Shown here in pieces: positions 48,537 to 61,210 of a DNA stretch of 64,000 nucleotides; the first letter of the stretch is position 1; the number at the start of each line of letters is the position of its first letter. Both the position numbers and the translations under genes were made by a program. Source of the DNA: Portulaca oleracea (taxonomy: Eukaryota > Streptophyta > Magnoliopsida > Caryophyllales > Portulacaceae). The notes below the pieces were generated by a model. It worked only from the letters and a program-made list of their open reading frames with translations. It searched no databases and had not been told where the DNA came from. The stretch covers positions 6,563,855-6,627,854 of the forward strand of contig CM055877.1 in assembly GCA_029582165.1 (NCBI GenBank). Direction: 5' to 3'.

Positions 48537-49028
48537 GTAAATTGCTCTAATGTTGTTTCAACCGAGAGGATAATATTATCTCCAACAAGAGTCAATTTTC
48601 ATTTTTAATCTTTCCATCTCATTTTCCAAGGACCCAATGGATAAATGCTACAAATTTCTTCCATGTGTAATAGAAAAACCTAGAGCAGTCCTCCTAGGCC
48701 CTGCTCTTTTATGCGAGTGCAGTGCAGTATCATAATTCACCATACCACTCAATATTCTTCTACACTTCACCATACTATACCACACTTTACTACAATCATT
48801 ATTAATATATCTCCTCACTTTTCTCTTCTATTTTTCACATTCTCTCTCCTCACCTACCACATCAACTACACTTTCTACAAATTTCACCACATCATTCCAC
48901 AACTCACTGCACTTTACACAATTCACCACACGACACCATTTCTGCATCTTATCAATCACATAAAAGAACAGGGCCTAATTTGTATGTTTAAGCCACGATT
49001 CTGATGCTGTGATTGTGTTTTAGTGCAG
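48537..49028 (+). other. Possible 3' UTR intron of MND1
   Basis: A donor (AGAAG|GTAAAT) follows the stop codon by 9 nt, and an acceptor (TTTTAGTGCAG) is at 49018-49028. Most of the intron is MITE 48697-48975. Confidence 0.4.
48697..48975. mobile_element. MITE, GGCCCYGTTCTTTTATG family, copy 1
   Basis: TIR GGCCCTGCTCTTTTATG and, at the right, CATAAAAGAACAGGGCC, flanked by TA. The inside consists of 'ttcaccatac'-like repeats. Related to 61564-61718. Confidence 0.75.
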
Positions 49029-49079
49029 ATGTAAATCCAAGGGCATTTTTAAGCAGGATGTTGAAGCTGTAAAATCCAA

Positions 49080-50882
49080 TCAGAAGTGAAGCATTCCCCT
49101 TCTCCTTTTTACTAGGTTCCAAGGTTTTACTGTTATATATATTGTGTAGGATCACTGCTTCACAAATTTCAAATCATAGTATTGGACTTGTAATGTGTAA
49201 CAGCCAATCAGTTCACCAAATCTTGCTCACTTGTTTATCAATTATGCATTTATGCTTATGATGTGATGTGATAGCGGGCATGCCCCTTTCACAGTTTTAC
49301 GTAATCATTTTATCACGAACAATTCGGTACTTATCGTATAGCTTGTTCTTTGCACAAAAACTTTAGAGATAATAGTATAAAATTGTAATATCAAATGTTT
49401 TGTAATCTAAACTTTATATGTTATTTTGGGGTATTTTTATGGATGCAGATGTACAATCATACTAGGTAAGAAAGTGGTTTGATGTGCAAGCAATACAAGA
49501 AGTGCAATGATTATACAAAGAATAGCGTTGTAAAATGTGTTGTAGTTATAAAACTTGTCTAGTTTTAGGTATTTATTCGTAAATGATTTTATGGAAGAGA
49601 AAAAAGAACTTGTCATAAAAAATGTTAATCAAATGGTGATGTGATATCATATGTGGGTGAAATCCAAATGATATGTAATTGTTGATGTTTTATAAAGGAG
49701 CATGAGTTTTCAGAAGAGTTGTTGTACATTGTGATATGATAAAAAGTTTTTATTTCGCTTTTCTAATCCACTTTGAAAGATATATTGTTCACATATAAGC
49801 AATTGCGTTATAGCTAAAACTGAGAGTTGGACAACAATTGATAGTTGATTTGTTTGTGTTGTTATCTTCTTAAATTGATAGAACATTTATTTTACTTTAA
49901 GGAATAACATATTTCGCTCCTTGTAATTGTATTGTCAATCTTTTCACTAACATATAAAGTAACTTTTACGAGGATGTTTTAGGTAGAACCTTTAAAAAAT
50001 TGATCACATGTCTAATTGTATCATACAATACATAAAATGTAGAATGTAAAAGTAATTTTCTAAAGGTAAATTATTAAATTTAAAGTAATTTTACTACCCC
50101 TCCCTCCCATATTAATTGTCATAATTTTGACTTTCACGGTTTTCAATGTCACTCTTTAATTGATAATTTCTTATATAATATGTTATTAACAATTGCAGTA
50201 TTATTATACTTTTATGATAATATTTTTCGTTACGAATCTAATAGTGATAATTTTATATAGCAAATCATTATATATATTGAGAAATTTATGGTCAAAAAAT
50301 TTAAAATTTGACAGTATAATTTTTAAAAACGACAATTAATATAGTCCCGAGAGAGTAATTTCTAGAGAAGTACCATTAATGCTTATCAAACAAAATAAAG
50401 TTTGAAAGGTAATTTTAAGAATTTTCTTGTCTCATACGATTATCATAAAATTGCGGGTTGGATGAAAGATTAAGTCAAGTTGACTAAAAAAAACCAAAAC
50501 AAAAAACCAGACAAATACCAGTAGTATGTAATGTATCATTATCATTTCATTGTGCTTTTTCCATCTTCCTAGACAGCCTGTTCAAAAAATTCCCCCTTTT
50601 TCAAACTTAGCTCTTCTAAATTCCCACAATACCCCTCTCTTCTCTCTCTCTCCTCCCCCTCCTTTCCCCGTAATTAAACCCAACCCCCGACCCCAAAAGC
50701 GTCAATTCACACATCCCCAATAACCTCAAGGTCTCCAACTCAGAACATCCCACCACACCACCGGAAAAACCAAAACAAACTCACCTCTCTCTCTCTCTAC
50801 TTTCTCTCTCTAAAACCCCCAAATTCAGATCTGATTCGATCGAATTCGGCATTCCGAAACCCTAATTCATCTGCCCTCTGCG
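49080..50882. other. Intergenic region between MND1 and the LMBR1-like gene
   Basis: AT-rich, no gene. A Stowaway-like element spans about 50096-50355 (CTCCCTCCCATATTAATTGTC against GACAATTAATATAGTCCCG). The last 300 bp before 50883 are CT-rich (ctctctctc at 50640 and 50785), as in a plant promoter and leader; no clear TATA box. Confidence 0.5.
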
Positions 50883-53800
50883 ATGGGGGATTTCAACCTA
50901 GCGTTGTTGATCGTCGCGATTATAGTGTGCGTATTGGTCCTCATCTTCAATGTCTACCTCCTGGTGAATTACCAGCACCCAGACGACGTTAATCAAGCTT
51001 ACTTCCCCAAATTCGTCGTCGTTTTGGGGCTCTCAGTCGCCGTCATCTCCATTCTCATGCTTCCTGCTGACGTCGCCAATCGGCAAGCGTGTCGTCGCTC
51101 TATCTACAATGGCGCTTGTCAGTTGACACTGCCTATGAAGGATCTGTGGCTTGCTGTCTACATTGCGGATGTGGTTCTTGTGTTCTTTGTGATTCCGTTT
51201 GCTATCTTCTACTATGAAGGGGATCAGGATAAGTATGTATGGTGGTTTTTTTAGGGTACTATCGAGTTTCAATGTTTCTATGTTTGTGTGTATTTGAGAG
51301 GTGTTTTTGTTTGAATGTAGGAGTGTTGCGAAGAGGGTTCGAACTGCGGTTTGTTGGGTTGGTGTGACTGCCGTTGTTGTTGCTCTTGTGCTCGGAATTC
51401 TCTACGGTGAGTCATGGGTGCTTAATTTTTTCTTCCTTCCAGATTTAGAATGAATATCAGTTAGGCCTGGCAAAAGTTTTCCTGGCCTGGTTTTTTCAAA
51501 CCTAAAAGAGAACAAACCCGGAATACGGGATATACGGAACCGACCCGAATTGACAGATCTACTATTAGTATTGAGGTTGATTTGGTAGCTGATTGAAAGT
51601 ATTGAGATTTGAGATTGATTCTGCTGCTTTAGTGATCGTACTTTTGAGTACATTGTGTGGAAACATGGGGTTTTGAGTAGCTGAAAGAATGATTTTTGGG
51701 AAATTCTCAGTCCTGAATTGTGATGTGCTTAGTTAACCATTGGATTTGACTGTCCTTTTCTCAAAAAATGACTAAAGGGGTCTCATATTTTGGTATAATA
51801 ATTCTAAAGGTCCTTAATTATGATAAATAATTGTAGGGTAACATTATTTTTGATGTATATATTTAGAGGGGACATGCATGCCAATTTCCGGCTAAAAATG
51901 GTGCAAAGCGGTGGGTTTTAGACTTCAATTTAAAACACGCCTAAACATAAAACCCACTATTTCGTGCCATTTTTGGCTGGAAATTGGCCTGAATGTCCCC
52001 CGTAAATATTTACATCAAAAATAATGTCACCCCACAATTATTTGTCATAATATAGGACCCTTAAAATTATTACACCAAAATATAAGGCCTCTTTAGTTGT
52101 TTTTTTCCCCTCCTTGTCTGGTTTTATTTTGGGAAAATAATAGCCAGAACACTTGCAAAGCTAAACTATTTGGTGGGCCGTGTTCGCTTTGGAAATGACT
52201 TGGGCTTGTTTTCTTTAATATAAGGCTTGGACAATGGAATTAAAATGTTTTATGCAATTGTATCTATACATGATAGAAGTAGACTGTATTATATTGTATA
52301 TAACTAATACAAATTGTACTTGTTAGACCAATCGCTTAGCAACTTGACCTTGCATCCAATAGATGGATAGTTTTGTTTTGGCCTTCCGAAACAGCCTTCT
52401 GGTTACTAGGTACGTTGCACGGGGCCACTTCTGTGATTGTCTTGTGCTTTAAGTATCAGATAATTGTGTGAATCAAAAGTGATGGCAAGTTGGACAATTA
52501 CTTTAGTCTTAGTCTTGAAGTTATTATGAGACAGTATGGCGCGATTATTACTCTGTCCTATGTGACAGATATCTAGGATCTTTTTTGCAATGCCTGAGTC
52601 CCTAAAAACAGGATGAATTGGAGAGTTGGACGCTCAGTTTGCTATTGTAGGATTATCACAGAAGAATGGGAATCAGATTCAAGAATTTGATGTAGAGTAT
52701 ATGAATAGGCAATTTGGAGAATGACATCTATCCATGGTGTAGGTTGAAGTGTATCAATAATCAACTCATTCCTTCATTCCTGCATGATTGTGTGAGAAAT
52801 GGACACATTGTTCTTTATGTTGTAATGCAGATTATTGGTAAACTTGCTAAAGGGACATGTCAGTCCTCTATATAGAGGTTTTCGAGGAAAATAGGGTAAC
52901 ATAGAAATGATGGTGCATTATGCCTGGCAGTGTTAGAAGTTAGATTATATTTGGGGCCACAGAGAGATCTAGATTGTATTATGTCTGTAGATGAGCCAAT
53001 ATTTGATTGATAATGCTGATTTTGGTGTCATGATGGAGGCAAACACTTTAAAGCTGCAAAAAGCAACAACTGGCCATATCCCATATGAGGTCCTTCGATA
53101 GCAGAACCTGTGAGCAATATGTTAGTATATTTTGGAAATGGTTCTAGGAGTGCAAGTATCTCAGCATGTGGGTATGAAATTATTTGTAGTGGTGAAGTCA
53201 TTCTCTGTGATTACCTGAAGAATGGATGAGGGGTGGGTTCTTTCCAGATCACTGTAGCATATATGGAACAAAAGGTCTTCAATACAAGTAGGGTAATACT
53301 TGTTCTGTTGTGTTGATGTGTTTGGGGCCTCTGGGATAGGTGAAAGACTGACATGTTCATAGCATGGACGAGATTTTCACATGGAAGGATGGACACATGG
53401 CCATTATAACAACTATAAGAAACATCTTACAACTCAAGTGGCATGGGAGTAGGACGGCTTAACCTTTCTATCAGGGTTCGAATCTTGGGGGCCGCAACTG
53501 CCGTAATGGAATTTGTTAGGTGCTCCTAAACGTTCTTTGTGAGCCCAAGGGTAGGTGTTGGGCCTCGTTTGGTATTGAATTACTTCCTTCTCATGCTTTT
53601 AGCGTGTTGGGTTGACATCTTGTAGAGGGGATCTTATTGTAGCTATTTAAAGCTAGAAGTATGCAGCCGGTGCGCCACCCCCTTTGGTTTTTGGAGATGA
53701 GTGGGGGAAGGAAATGCCAGTGAAGACAGGGTGAGAAGTGTCTGAAATAGAAGACTAAAAGTTATTTGAAGCATGAAATAATAACTGTGCAACTTATTAC

Positions 53801-56800
53801 TAAAAAGACCATTATTGTGCCCAAACAAAGAAAACAAAATATGATCTAGCTGAGAGATATCATCAGATAGAGTTTTTGCCTGAGGAGTGACAATCTAATA
53901 AATTCAGGGTTTTGTTCCTAAGAAGTCTGGGCTTGTGTTTGGCTCTGTATCCTACATATATTTATGTCCGTCAATCTTGAAGTCCTATCCTGTCCATAAT
54001 CTGGATGGTTGAAAAGATTATCTTTTCAACGTAGATTGTAATGGACTGAAGTAAATTGCCTAACTTCCCAAGCTTCTTTTCCATGGAGTAGTAGATAGTG
54101 AATGATTTCTAAATCTTGGGTCAATTGGAACCCGTCTCTCTAGATCTTTCTAGATTGCAAAATTTAGGGGTAAGACTACTACATCTGATCCTTTCACACC
54201 TTGCTTTAGCGGGATTTCAGTGTATTGGTCTTGAAATCTTGAAGTCTGATCCCTCAGACCGCGTGCAAGCGTGTTGCCCCTGAGAGTTTGTTGTTGTTGT
54301 TGAAGTCTGATCACATGTTTGTACTCCCATGCAATTAGTCCAGTGGTTGAATAGCTGCTTTCAGTCTTTCAAATGTCACAAGTAATGCAGGCTTGGTTGA
54401 AAACACTTATGTATAGAAGGCGGCTTTTCAACACTTTTCCCTCCCCCCTTTGCGAGATATTCATCCTCCTCAACAAGGCTATCCAATCATCCATTGCCCT
54501 TCTGCTTTCTGGTTATTAGCTCAAGTCTAGCTGTGCTTGAGCAGTGAGTTAAACTGTCAAAGTTATAGCCAGCAAACTTACTTTGGTGGATGATAAGTTG
54601 CATGCATAAGTTGAAGGGGCTTTACTGGTTCGCGGATGGAGAGAAGTAGCATATATGTGAAGCATTCTCCTAGTCTAGATGATTTGTTGGATCTCTTTAA
54701 ACAATGTCTTCTGTGCCCTCAACAAAAGTGCAATGAATTGCAAAGTTCTGTTACACTGCCTACTGCCTACTATTCATCAGTTGCGGCCAACTTATATTTC
54801 TCTTTTCTCATTTTGTGTCTTGTCCTTTTCTATCCACATGACAGGTGTCCATTGCCCTGAACACTTGCAAAATTTGAAACATGTTTAGAAAATCTCAGTT
54901 GACTGTAGACTTAATACGAAAAATGGATTGATTAATTTTTTTATAGCCTATGATTTTAGAACCCAAATTCCTATTAAATAAAAGATTCTGGATCCCAAAC
55001 AAAGGTGAGTCTAATTCTTATGTAAGGCCAAATTTACTCAAATCTGTTATTAGTTCCTGACATATCACTAATATCAGGTAACTTTTATTTCTTTTAGATC
55101 TTTTGTACAACTTGATAATGAGTGCTTATTATCAGCATGCTCCCTCCCCTTGAGTACTTTAGTTAAGATAACTGATATTCTGTGTGTGTGCCTGCCTCTC
55201 ATGCACTAATTTCAGGGCTGCTTGGTAAGGTGGACTTCACTGTCAGACATCTTTCTTCTGCCACAGAACCATTTCCCAGTTCATGGAGCTTCACCAGTGG
55301 TCAGCCATGTATTGGCAATTCACGTCAGGTTAGAAAAGACAAGTTCCCTTGAATTGATATATCTTTTACTTGCTGCCCTTCTGGTTTTTCTGTGCTGCTT
55401 TAAATTGTTTGTAGATATAATCTTCTACTAGTATATTTCTATTTTCTTATTGTGCTGTTGTTTTCTTTTGTGTAGTGCGCTGGGTATTCAGCTAGTCCTG
55501 CATCAGAGAAAACATGGACCATGCGGGCCACTTTCCCAGAATACGTTGTTGCTCTTGCGACAATTGCAGGATCTGTGCTTTTTACGGTATCTTCTTCCTT
55601 TGAACTCTAGAGAAAAATATATTTTTGTCAGTTCGCTAGAAACGTTCTTCCCAGTTCCCGCTGCACTTTCTTGTTGAACGTGACGGTTGTTGGGTAAATC
55701 AGTTTTTAGGTCATTGTTTTAGTAAGAGTACATGGATTCAATTTCATTATGTTGAAGGATGATGAGTATGTCAGTCTTACATCCATTTTTCTGAACTAGA
55801 TTTTTGGCGGTGTTGGAATTGCTTGTCTTCCTTTGGGACTTATATTTTCATTCATCAGACGTCCAAAGGCTGTTATCACTCGCTCACAGTATATTAAGGT
55901 ACCTCCTTTGTTCTGTCTCTCTGACAATTACATTGAGAACTATATGTTTGTGCCTGCCTTATTTCTTGGAACTGTCCACCAGGAAGCTACCGAGCTCGGT
56001 AAAAAGGCAAGAGAACTTAAAAAGGCTGCTGATGCACTTCATCAGGAGGAAAGAAGTGGTAACAAGGGCAGGAAATGGCGTAAAAATGTGAAGGCAGTTG
56101 AAAAGGTATGCACTTAATCTCTTTAGTAACTTTACAATGATTTTCTTGTTCTGGTAAATGCATTTTGTATTTAGCTAAGTTTTGCAAATGCATGAGTGAA
56201 GTTGCCAGTTCTTTATGGTATTGTCTTGCCAAATTCTGAAAACATACACTGATACAAGTCTACTCTGAGTACAGTAGTCTCATAGTTCTTTTTTTGTGAT
56301 TGAAAAAAATGCAGGTTCTTGCCCCCTCCTTTCTTTCTCCCATTGCTTTCGTTTGTTCAGTTTAAACAAATTTGTCACTAATAAGTGAGAAGGGTTGGAT
56401 GTGAAGTATGCAACAACGATATATCAGGAACAATATTTTTCCTTTTACAATTCATAACCTGTTTCTAAGGTGCTGAAGTGGTTTTTACATGTTCATGATG
56501 GTTCTCCATTCTGTTATTTCTTGGGTTCAGTGTTGAACCTGCATTATATTCACACGAAGAGGAGAAACTAGTTTAGCATGAACTTATACTGCAAATTTCT
56601 TAACAAAGGATTGAGGTTTGCTTCTTTTATGAGATAAAAACTTTCGGACACCTTTTTCGCTATTTAGGAATTGCGGATGGAAGTGCTGCCAGAAGTTTTT
56701 TTTGGCTATTAAAAGCTTAGATACTTATATGCCTATTTGAATTTCATTCTCATGCTATTGATTGTCTTATGGTCTTGTAGGAGTTGCTTTTGTTGGAAGA

Positions 56801-58486
56801 TGATGTAAAGGCTTTGGAAGAGATGTATCCCCAGGGAGAGAAGGTTGTCATCTGTTTCTTAGTCCTTCAGTGTTTATGATCTGAATCCTTAAGTTATGGT
56901 GCTTGTTCTTTGGCAGACCTGTTTTTCTAATACTTAAATCATTCTTTCAGGCTGAGACTGCTTGGGCTATGACGGTTTTGGGATACTTGGCAAAACTCAT
57001 ATTGGGAGTATTAGGGTACGGGTCAATGTTATCGAGTTTAAATTCTGTATCTACTTCATAGCATGATACTGGCTGGTTGTGTTCTTGAGCTTGTGAAAGT
57101 GTATTGATTTATATTTGCTGCTTGTGTGTTAGGTTGATTGTCTCCGTAGCTTGGATTGCACATATTGTGATATATTTGATAATTAAGCCTCCACTGTCTC
57201 CTTTCTTGAATTTTGTCTTCACCAAGCTAGACAGTGTTTGGGGTGAGTATGCTTACACAAAGATCACATTCAGTATTCTCAGTTATTGGATTGTTGTTCA
57301 AAATTTTGTTCTATTACTTGCTAGGGCTATTGGGCACTGCAGCGTTTGCATTCTTCTGCTTCTATCTTCTGTGCGCGGTTGTGGCTGGAGCAACTATGCT
57401 TGGTCTAAGATTAGTTTTCATCACGATTCACCCAATGAAGTAATGGTCTTCAAAGTATCTCTTTTATGTATTTGCTATATTGCACCGAATAGTATTTTTC
57501 ACATACCAAGTATCAACTTTTACAGGTGGGGAGCTACTCTCATGAATTCCTTCCTGTTTAATGTTGGCTTGATTCTGCTTTGCTCCATCAGGTGCGAAAT
57601 CTCACTCGATATTTTGTTTAAACATTATGACAACTATTCCAATCTTGGTATTACTTGCAAGTTGCAGCGTGTGATCATACACTTGTCTCCTCCTGTTTCT
57701 TAGTCCTCCTTTGTTGTTTGTCTTTGTGATGAAAACATCCTCGAAAGTCTTAAATTATTCATTATTCAACTGCAAATTCTTCTGGCGCTTTCCTTTTGTT
57801 TTGCTCATGTTTCAGTAGTTTTGCTGTCTATCTGGCCTTAATCTGTTATCTCCTTTCTGTGTACATTACTAGTTTACTACTATCTTTAGTGTTTTTTTTT
57901 TTTTTTTTGGGGGGGGGGGGGGGGAGTTGTCTCTGCCTTTCTTTTATGCCTATGAAATTGCCACTTTGATAGTTTGTTCATATTTTCGGTTACTATTCAA
58001 ACTCAGAAACTTTGATTTAACTTCTATGTTGTGCATCTTTCGTACTTTCAGTGTTATTCAGTTCTGCTCCGCTGCGTTTGCGTATTATGCTCAAGCAACT
58101 GCTGCAGAGGAAATATTTGGACACACTTTGCAGTCTCTCCGTGGGATCAAATATTTATATAAGTATGTTTAGCATGATTGAGTATGTCCTTTACGTGCAC
58201 TTGGTTATTTTATACAAAGTGCTCATTTATCTGTCTTTTTTTCTACAGATACAACGTGTTTCAAATCGGTTTTATTGCTCTGGCGGGATTGACATTCATA
58301 TACTATGCAGCCTTTGTAAGTTTACTGAACATCTTTCCCCCCTTTTTCAGGAAAAAGAAAAAACAAATGTAAACAAATGCTTATAAAACATGGCTTATGG
58401 CACTATGGGCATTGACATTCGTATTGATGATGGTGCAGGGTTGGCGGAGAAAGAGACCGACAGGAAGGTTCCAGCTCTCTAACTAA
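50883..58486 (+). CDS. LMBR1-like multi-pass membrane protein
   Basis: Fourteen exons, all phases consistent: 50883-51232, 51321-51406, 55216-55328, 55476-55586, 55800-55898, 55983-56105, 56781-56843, 56951-57015, 57133-57242, 57325-57439, 57526-57591, 58052-58162, 58249-58315 and 58439-58486. The protein has 508 residues, the usual size for plant members. It begins MGDFNLALLIVAIIVCVLVL and has about nine membrane segments: 5-28, 41-61, 85-110, 123-145, 205-245 (two), and four in the C-terminal half. A charged loop lies at about 254-315 (GKKARELKKAADALHQEE). It ends FGWRRKRPTGRFQLSN. The animal relatives LMBR1 and LMBD1 are receptor-like or lysosomal membrane proteins; the plant role is not established. 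Intron 2 is 3.8 kb and holds a foldback MITE and SINE-like sequences. Confidence 0.95.
51768..52110. mobile_element. Foldback MITE in intron 2 of the LMBR1-like gene
   Basis: Left arm 51768-51922 and right arm 51945-52110 are inverted over about 150 bp with high identity ('actaaaggggtctcatattt'; 'gccaatttccggc'), with a loop of about 20 bp. The target duplication is not clear. Confidence 0.85.
53432..53640 (+). repeat. SINE-like sequence with tRNA-type promoter boxes
   Basis: An A-box-like TGGCATGGGAGTAGG (53440) is followed about 40 bp later by a B-box GGTTCGAATCT (53476). No tRNA fold could be drawn and no target duplication was found. Confidence 0.4.
54170..54302 (+). repeat. Au-type SINE-like 3' part
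   Basis: 'ggggtaagactactacatct', a 'ttgctttagcgggatt' segment and a final TTGTTGTTGTTG are typical of Au/TS SINE 3' regions. The 5' tRNA-like part was not found. Confidence 0.45.
57891..57923. repeat. Poly(T)-poly(G) tract
   Basis: About 18 T followed by about 16 G in intron 11 of the LMBR1-like gene. Confidence 0.9.
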
Positions 58487-58543
58487 TCCTTGAATCGGTC
58501 GTAAAATCCACCACAAAAGCGCTTGGAGTTTCATACAACAGAG

Positions 58544-59360
58544 GTTAGTTTTGATCTTACTCCCTCTAACCCATTATGAGTACCTGTCAATTTGGGCGGG
58601 CAGGTCGATTTTGGGTCGGGTTCGGTGCGGGTCGGTTTCATTCGGGCGAACGGGTCGATTTTGAGTCGGGTTCGGTGCGGGTCGGTTTCAGGTTTGAAAA
58701 TTCCGGGCCTAACATTTAACTTTCGGGCAAGTTTGGGTCGGTTCCGGGCCGGGTTAATTTCTGCCAGCTCACTTTAGCCTTTCTGGAATTGCCAAGAAAA
58801 CCAGAATTGTTGATAAATTTTACATGCAAAGTCCAAACTATCCCTCTATAAAGTAGATTGACAAAAAGAAATGGATAAAAAGTAACAAATAAGGGTTAAT
58901 ATGTTAACTACCCCATTTCTGTGATATTGAAAATTTTGAAGAACAATGATTGTGAGAAAGAGAAAGCTAGTTAAAGCGACAATTAAATCGGGACGGGAGC
59001 AGGGATTAAATTGGGACGGGGTAGGGTTGGCAAAATTTTGTCCGACCCGAATTACTCAAATTTGTTCAACCTGGAGAAACCGTGTATAAATTTCGTCCGA
59101 ATTTTGATATTTAACCAGTTTGACCAAATACTCGGACACATATTTCTCAGTTTTCACTTGTCCGAACCCGATTTGACCCAAATTTAGGGTTGACTGAATT
59201 ATCAGCTGATGCAGTCCTACTTGGAAAAGCTGCTTAATTGACATTAGTTTCTCAGCTGAATTTGACATTACCCGAGCTCGATTTTTTGCCAGCACTGCGG
59301 TGGTATTTGTCAATACATGCTCCTCTTTCCCAACTTAACATATTGGAAACTTGGTTGCAG
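58544..59360 (+). other. Probable 3' UTR intron of the LMBR1-like gene
   Basis: Donor CAGAG|GTTAGT at 58544 and acceptor CTTGGTTGCAG ending 59360. The first junction would lie 57 nt after the stop codon. Inside are two GGGTCGGGTT-rich transposon remnants: 58575-58790, with a 47-bp tandem unit, and 59026-59294, with ends TAGGGTTGGCAAAA and TTTTTGCCAGCA. Confidence 0.5.
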
Positions 59361-60349
59361 TTTGAGCCAAGACGGATAGAAGACTAGGAGAGGATGCTCT
59401 GCCGCTGTCCTTTACCGAGCTTCTTTTTCTTTCCCCATTGTATGTATCCTTTTCTTCTGATTTGATTTGTGCATTTTCTGAGTCTAGGACTTGTAGAGAG
59501 CTTTTTTGCACGCACGGGGGTTCCAGTATGAGCATTATGCTGTTGTAATATATTCTTTGTGGGAAGAAACTGTGTGAGCCACTGAAGTTACCAAGTGCAC
59601 CGTGTTGAGATCAGTGTGTTCAATCCCTGTAACAGAAGCTAATTATTATTTCTATGTGGGAATACCATGGTTGATCACTCATACTGTTTGTTGTTTGTTT
59701 CAAATTCTTTTTAATGCTGAAGAAATTTGTATACGATCGGAAGAAATGCTGTATTATTTGGCATTGTGTGGATATGTGTAGCCTGTTTTTTTCTTCTTTT
59801 TTTTTTCAACCTACATGGATGGCACGTTTTATCCTCTCGTCATATTATGTAAAAGAGAGAAATAATGGGATGGTGTATAAAGAGCGGGGCGTTTCTTGAG
59901 CAATGTCAAATTCATCTTGAGATTGTTGTCCAGCTCGAGTCTGGGAATTTTTGAGCTGAGTGAACCTTGTCTGATTCAAACTAAACATGAACTGATCTTC
60001 TTGACAAAGATTCTGTATTGGTGGAAATATTGGGTACTCGGTTGAATTTCATGGATCCAGAACTGAATCGGGATTGAAGGGTATTGGATCCACCACTCAG
60101 TACTGGTTCCTCAATCGGGTACCTGGTTGGATAACTCGCCCGTTTTTTACCCACCCTACTTTTATAAGTATGAACTAAGCCAATCGCCTTCTTTTCATTT
60201 CCTTTTGCAAGGCACATTATGATCTTGTGCCCCCTAATCACCCTTTGCATCATGTTCATTCCAAAATTATACAAAGCCATGGCCCCTACTTCATATGTGA
60301 TTTATGCATCTTTTACTTTAACACTCTCAAAGATCTCCCTGAGTCTAAG

Positions 60350-61210
60350 GGAGTGTTTGGTTGGACAACTTTCTTGGGAAAGTTAGTCAACTTTTCCAAG
60401 TTGACAAACCGGAAAAGTTGACAAACTTTCTTGTGTTTGGTTCTTCTTAATAAATAGGAAAATTTTAATGTGGGGATCACTATTTACCTTGTAAGCGCAT
60501 TAAATTTGTTTGGCCTAGTTTTTCATAGTGTTTTTGGAGTCAAAAAACACAAACTAGGTCACACAATGTTTTTTTAGAAGCTAATAACTATTTTTCAAAA
60601 ACAGTTTTGGCCAAAAACAGCTCCAAAAGCAGAAACAGGAAATTGCTGCTTTTGTAACTAATCACTACTCATTCTATGAGATTCTTTAGTGATTAGTTTC
60701 CATAATTTCAAATAAATATTTTGATTCTTATAAAGATAGCATTTAAATATTTTAATATTATGTTGGACATTTTTATTATCTAATTCATTTATGAATATGG
60801 TATTTACTAAATTTTTTATATGCAAATATTTATATTTAATTTAAAGAATTGTGTAGTTAAGTAAGACCATATATAGTTATGATAATAACTATATAACTAT
60901 AACTATAACTATACGATTATAATTATTATTAAAATTAAAATATGATAATCTGTTTAAAAATTAATTAAAAAATATAAATAATCATATGATAATTTTACTC
61001 CAAAAAACACATGATAATTTTTAAAAGTTAGGCTAAACAATTAAATTTAATAAAAACACTATGTCATATGTTATGTCAAACACTTTAATTTACTGAAATC
61101 ACTTATATCATAAGCTAGGTCAACACTACATCTCTCCAAAAATAATTTTTACAAAAACTGTTTATAAGAAGCAAAAACAGTGTTTAAGAAATTATGCCAA
61201 ACAGGCACTA
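60350..61210. other. AT-rich stretch with decayed MITE-type ends
   Basis: 'gggagtgtttggttggacaa' at 60349 and 'tgccaaacaggcacta' at 61194 are typical MITE terminal motifs, but no clean pair was matched. No gene. Confidence 0.35.

Noticed and set aside
57104..57703. Plus-strand open frame of 199 codons
   Set aside because: It is a read-through of exons 9-11 and their introns in the LMBR1-like gene; the spliced reading in the other frame joins perfectly with the neighbours.
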